Shown here: positions 31,674 through 34,715 of the stretch, piece after piece | Numbering within the stretch: the stretch's first letter is position 1 | Layout of the letters: each line of letters begins with the position of its first letter | Source: Solirubrobacteraceae bacterium | Lineage (GTDB): Bacteria > Actinomycetota > Thermoleophilia > Solirubrobacterales > Solirubrobacteraceae | Assembly: GCA_030681525.1 (NCBI GenBank) | Contig: JAUXSD010000193.1 | Coordinates: 1-34,715 of the forward strand | Reading direction: 5' to 3' | DNA: 34,715 nt | Program-made: the position numbers and the translations under genes | The notes under the pieces: model-generated | Database searches by the model: none | What the model saw: the letters and a program-made list of their open reading frames with translations, nothing else | Told to the model about the DNA's origin: nothing

Positions 31674-31907
31674 CTAGGCCGGAGGAAGGGTCCAGAAGGC
31701 TCTTGGATCCTTGGGGGACTTGCCAACCCACGTGATCACTTCGGCTTCCCGGAGAGCGTTCAGACGCTTCAGCGCGGCGGGACGCGAAAGCCCGATCGCT
31801 CCGGCGATCTCGATAGTGCTCAGCCGCTCCGCGTGACGAAGGGCCGCGACGATCTCACGTGTCTCGTCAGGAAGGAGGGCGTGAGTGTGGATCTGGTCGG
31901 CGTTCAG
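31674..31907 (-). CDS. small winged-helix protein coupled to the GHKL ATPase
   Basis: 77 residues: a complete winged helix-turn-helix of ArsR/MarR-like length (TREIVAALRHAERLSTIEIAGAIGLSRPAALKRLNALREAEVITWVGK) with a short tail. The frame has a stop immediately upstream, and no ATG or GTG precedes the domain. The only start consistent with the fold is CTG 31907, which overlaps the ATPase stop as CTGA, like the TTGA and ATGA overlaps elsewhere here. It may be a regulator or DNA-binding partner of the ATPase, or the detached C-terminal domain of the same polypeptide: a single frameshift would fuse them. Confidence 0.7.
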   Translation of the reverse strand: MNADQIHTHALLPDETREIVAALRHAERLSTIEIAGAIGLSRPAALKRLNALREAEVITWVGKSPKDPRAFWTLPPA

Positions 31908-33979
31908 TCATCGAGCAGCGAGGCTTGGCCGGCCGAACGGCGCGGCTGGGGGTCGATCCGCACGCGCCCCTCGTAAACGTCGTCGTCGAGAAACGCCCGC
32001 ATGAGCTTCTCGTGGGCTCGGTAGCGCAGCGACTGGGTTTCGCGACGGACCGCCGATGCGTACTCGGCAGGGGCGCTCGGACGCTCCTCGCCGAGGCGGC
32101 GAGCGAGTATCTCGTCCGCCGCCCATGCGTAGACGGTGTTGGCGGCGACCTCGACTTCGAGCATGCGATAGGGGAGGTACTCGCGCACGCGCCCCTTCGG
32201 AAGGCCCGAGCGGCGCGCGGCACGCTCCAGTGCCTTGAACTCGCGGCGGCCCTCGAAGACGGTGACGATGCCTGTCTCAGGGTCGAAGTGCGCCTCGACC
32301 TCGGCGTCCTCGTCCTTGCGCGCGATCTCGCGAACCCAGCCGCTCGCACGGTGGCGGACGATCAGCGCCACGAGCTCGGCAGTGTGACCACCCGCTTCGG
32401 CGAGCACGCTGAGGCGGGCGCCCGGCTCGGCGCTGACGCGGCAGCGGAGGTTGGCGGAGATGCGCGACCACCCGCCGCGCCCAGGGTCGGGGACGGTCGA
32501 CGTCCAGAGGTTGATCCCGAGACCGGGATCGACGGCGACCTGGATCGGTTGCCCTGGCGAGATGCGCTCCGGGTCGACGAGCAGCGACACCCCACGGCGC
32601 TCGCCGGGGTGAAGCCGGATGAGCGCCTGCTTGAAGCGGATCGGGGCCGGCAGCACTGCAGGGGCGGGGTCGTCGGTGACCTCACGCTGTCCCAGCTCGT
32701 CGCCGGGGGACGCCTCGGGCTCGTCGCGAGTGTCGCTTACCGCGGGACGGTCCGTGGGCGTCTGGCCGGGTTCGAAGCCTGCCTTGCCCGGCGTGTCAAA
32801 CGTGCCCTTGAGAATGTCATTCAGCGCGCGCAGCCCGACCTGGTCGCGCGCGCGAAGCGCACCGCCGGCCCTGACGAGATGGGCGCGAGTGCGCCGCTCC
32901 TCGGCGGCGACGATCGGGCGCAGGACGTCGTCGATGGCCGCGTACAGCGCTCTGACGATCGGATGGTTGTCGTTGAGACCCGAACGATCGACCTTCACGA
33001 CGACCTGCGGGCGCGGGCGCTGCAGGGCGTCGCGCTGCAGCGCCTCCAACGCGTCGCAGCGCACCTCGCCGTAGAGGTTGCGGGTGCCCGGCGCCCCCTC
33101 GTGTGACGCGAACGTCGATTCGTGCGCCGCGCGGCCCGAGCGCACGACGAGCCCACCCTGGCGCGTCGCACGCGACATGCCCGCCGACAGCGGCTGCGCG
33201 CTGCGGCGGACCGTGACCCGCGCGCGCACGTCACCCGTGACCGCGACCTCTTCATCGAAGAGGAGCGGGTGCTCTGGGTCCGGACGGGGCGTCGACAGCC
33301 CAACCACTTCCACCGCGCCGGACGGCAGCTCGAGCCATACCTCCCGCGTCGGGTCCTCGAGCACCGGGCGCAGCTGGACGAGCTGGGACACGAGCGCGCG
33401 CAGGCGCCCGTCGGAGGGCAGCCGCTCCGCTGCCAGCGGGACTGTCACACGCGTCCATGACGGCACGCCCGTGACGGGCTCGTCGCGGACGTGCATGTAC
33501 GCATATGGGTCATCGCCAGTCGCGGGGAAGAACCACGACTCGACAGCTCGCCCCTCCCGGACACCCTCGATGCGGCCCGCTCCCTGCGCCAGCCACACGT
33601 CACGCAGCCCGCGGCCGAACAGACCACGGCCACCGCCGGCCTCGGGCAGCTCGCCGAGCACTCCCAGGCGGCGCTCGACCGCATCCGCGTCCACGCCGAC
33701 GCCGTCGTCGGCGCAGCTGACCTCGAAGCGCCAGCTCGACAGCGCCGGTGCCCGCAGCGACCGCATCTGCGCGCGCCATGCGGCGATGAACGCCGCGGCC
33801 GGCGCGCCGAAGCGCAACTCGATGCGGCCGTGGCCACGACCGCCCGCGGTGATCGCCGCGTCCGCGTTGGTGATCAGCTCGGGCACGATCTGGACGAGAT
33901 CGATGCCGCCTTGGGCGAAGTTCTCCCGGAAGTACCTGCCGCGTACAGCGCCGACGCGGACTGCGGGATGCGACAGCAT
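31904..33979 (-). CDS. GHKL (Hsp90/MutL-type) ATPase, large protein
   Basis: 691 residues from ATG 33979, set by the -10 box TAGATT 8 nt upstream; the frame is open to 34015 but that part holds the promoter. The Bergerat ATP-binding fold is clear: N-box VPELITNADAA near 32-42, G1 box DDGVGVD at 91-97 and glycine-rich lid GGGRGLFGRGLRD at 115-127. Residues ~130-370 form a large beta-rich region, followed by a charged linker (TDRPAVSDTRDEPEASPGDEL) and a further domain of beta strands, with a C-terminal helical part (REYLPYRMLEVEVAANTVYAWAADEILARRL). No histidine-kinase phospho-His motif, MutL endonuclease motif or topoisomerase domain is visible, so this is not a standard Hsp90, MutL or kinase. 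Its role is unknown; a defence or chaperone-like function is speculation. Confidence 0.82.
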   Translation of the reverse strand: MLSHPAVRVGAVRGRYFRENFAQGGIDLVQIVPELITNADAAITAGGRGHGRIELRFGAPAAAFIAAWRAQMRSLRAPALSSWRFEVSCADDGVGVDADAVERRLGVLGELPEAGGGRGLFGRGLRDVWLAQGAGRIEGVREGRAVESWFFPATGDDPYAYMHVRDEPVTGVPSWTRVTVPLAAERLPSDGRLRALVSQLVQLRPVLEDPTREVWLELPSGAVEVVGLSTPRPDPEHPLLFDEEVAVTGDVRARVTVRRSAQPLSAGMSRATRQGGLVVRSGRAAHESTFASHEGAPGTRNLYGEVRCDALEALQRDALQRPRPQVVVKVDRSGLNDNHPIVRALYAAIDDVLRPIVAAEERRTRAHLVRAGGALRARDQVGLRALNDILKGTFDTPGKAGFEPGQTPTDRPAVSDTRDEPEASPGDELGQREVTDDPAPAVLPAPIRFKQALIRLHPGERRGVSLLVDPERISPGQPIQVAVDPGLGINLWTSTVPDPGRGGWSRISANLRCRVSAEPGARLSVLAEAGGHTAELVALIVRHRASGWVREIARKDEDAEVEAHFDPETGIVTVFEGRREFKALERAARRSGLPKGRVREYLPYRMLEVEVAANTVYAWAADEILARRLGEERPSAPAEYASAVRRETQSLRYRAHEKLMRAFLDDDVYEGRVRIDPQPRRSAGQASLLDD

Positions 33980-33987
33980 GCCGCTCG

Positions 33988-33993
33988 AATCTA
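33988..33993 (-). promoter_or_regulatory. -10 element of the GHKL-wHTH operon
   Basis: TAGATT on the minus strand (forward AATCTA) ends 8 nt before ATG 33979; no Shine-Dalgarno. Confidence 0.6.
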
Positions 33994-34291
33994 ACGGACA
34001 GTCGGGACGTTCCACTGCCTTCCCGATAAGCAGACGCAGCGAGCTCGCTCGTCGCGGATTTCAGGCAGCGGCCCGGCGCTACGGTCGGCTGCATGCCTGC
34101 CTAGGTCGACCTCCTCGACGCCGCTGACCCGGGGCGCGGCGCCGACTACTCGACCCGTCGGTGACCGTCTAACCGAGCCGGCGCACGGTATCCGGCACAG
34201 AAGCGTCTGGGCGAGGAAGCATTGGGGGTAGCCGTAGACTGGCGGCGCTTATCCGCGGATGCCATCCCTCGAGGTTCGGCCCGCCGGGCAC
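33994..34291. other. intergenic region between recD and the GHKL operon
   Basis: About 300 nt without a convincing ORF or RNA gene. A partly paired element on the minus strand (CCCGAGG near 34294-34300 against CCTCGAGGG near 34267-34275, with GCCCG-GC-GGGC between) could terminate recD transcription. Otherwise I see nothing in it. Confidence 0.4.
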
Positions 34292-34714
34292 TTACCTCGG
34301 GCTTGACGGCTGTATGAGCGGAGATCGCCACAGCCGCGTCCGCAGTCCCGATGCGCGCGCCACCGGTCGTGCAGCTGCGGTCCGGAGCGCGTCCTCGGTT
34401 CCGACGAGGATGAGGTGCGTACGAGCGCGTGTCGCCGCCGTGTAGAGCAGCTCTCGAGTGAGGATCCGCGACGCGGCCGCTGGCAACAGGACGACTGCGA
34501 TGTCGAACTGCGAGCCCTGGCTCTTGTGGATCGTCATGGCGAAGGCCGTTTCGATCGCTCCGAGCCTCGTCGGGGTGAACTCGAGCAGCTCGCCGCCGCG
34601 CTCGAAGGCGGCGCTGACACGGCCGGAACCGTTCTGGATTACGACGCCTGTGTCGCCGTTGTAGAGGCGGAGTTCGTAGTCGTTCTCGGTGACGAGCAGC
34701 GGGCGGCCGACATA
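34292..34714 (-). CDS. recD: exodeoxyribonuclease V alpha subunit RecD, C-terminal part
   Basis: The last 140 residues of a superfamily 1 helicase; the rest is beyond the right edge. GRPLLVTENDYELRLYNGDTGVV, AFAMTIHKSQGSQFD (motif V region) and ILTRELLYTAATRARTHLILVG (motif VI) followed by RASGLRTRL match the C-terminus of RecD, the 5'-3' motor of RecBCD. The HKSQG motif and RELLYTAATRAR argue for RecD rather than UvrD or PcrA; a stand-alone RecD2 is less likely because of the SGL-x-x-RL end. recB and recC would be expected beyond the window. Confidence 0.9.
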   Translation of the reverse strand, partial: YVGRPLLVTENDYELRLYNGDTGVVIQNGSGRVSAAFERGGELLEFTPTRLGAIETAFAMTIHKSQGSQFDIAVVLLPAAASRILTRELLYTAATRARTHLILVGTEDALRTAAARPVARASGLRTRLWRSPLIQPSSPR

Positions 34715-34715
34715 A

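Overview
The window comes from a very GC-rich genome, most likely an actinomycete-grade bacterium. My guess is Thermoleophilia/Solirubrobacterales, based on codon bias, ECF41 control, many leaderless-looking genes and the protein repertoire; I did no database comparison, so the lineage is inference. Most of the window looks like chromosomal backbone. The last ~3 kb (31618-34715) is visibly less GC-rich: by hand count 58% at 31681-31740 against 77% at 12001-12060.

Layout. 1-145 is the tail of an EAL-domain protein. 204-9928 holds three purine genes (purF, purN, purH). Between them lie a tandem pair of small Cys-containing proteins, recQ, a PAP2-type membrane enzyme, a secreted RTX-repeat protein, and finally ridA. 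10026-12565 holds a secreted unknown and a DEAH helicase. 12585-13734 is a tRNA cluster: Glu(TTC), Lys(TTT) and Val(TAC). The tRNA-Lys gene is split by a ~238-nt group I intron. 13847-17994 is a regulatory cluster around an ECF41 sigma factor that carries a frameshift. Three promoters of the ECF41 type (TGTCACA-N16-CGTC) face the sigma operon, a divergent epimerase gene and a small membrane-protein operon. 18104-24601 is a four-gene operon with a divergent LysR regulator. Together its enzymes suggest degradation of pipecolate/lysine through 2-oxoadipate and D-2-hydroxyglutarate to 2-oxoglutarate. Then come a Fic protein with a palindromic operator, a secreted transglycosylase-like protein, an amidohydrolase, an M23 peptidase, two convergent glycosyltransferases, tRNA-Asp, a GHKL-ATPase/winged-helix gene pair, and the C-terminus of RecD running off the end.

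A theme across the window is initiation. At least ten genes have a TANNNT -10 box 6-11 nt before the start codon and no Shine-Dalgarno sequence, as expected for leaderless or near-leaderless mRNAs. purH and the transglycosylase-like gene appear to start at ATC. Two downstream genes start at TTG or CTG inside a 4-nt overlap with the stop codon before them. Genes with longer leaders (the ECF41-driven epimerase, the secreted protein at 10757, the aldehyde dehydrogenase) do have good Shine-Dalgarno sequences.

The most notable observations are the group I intron in tRNA-Lys(UUU), the ECF41 promoter triplet around a frameshifted sigma gene, the HglS-containing catabolic operon, and the GHKL ATPase coupled to a tiny winged-helix protein.
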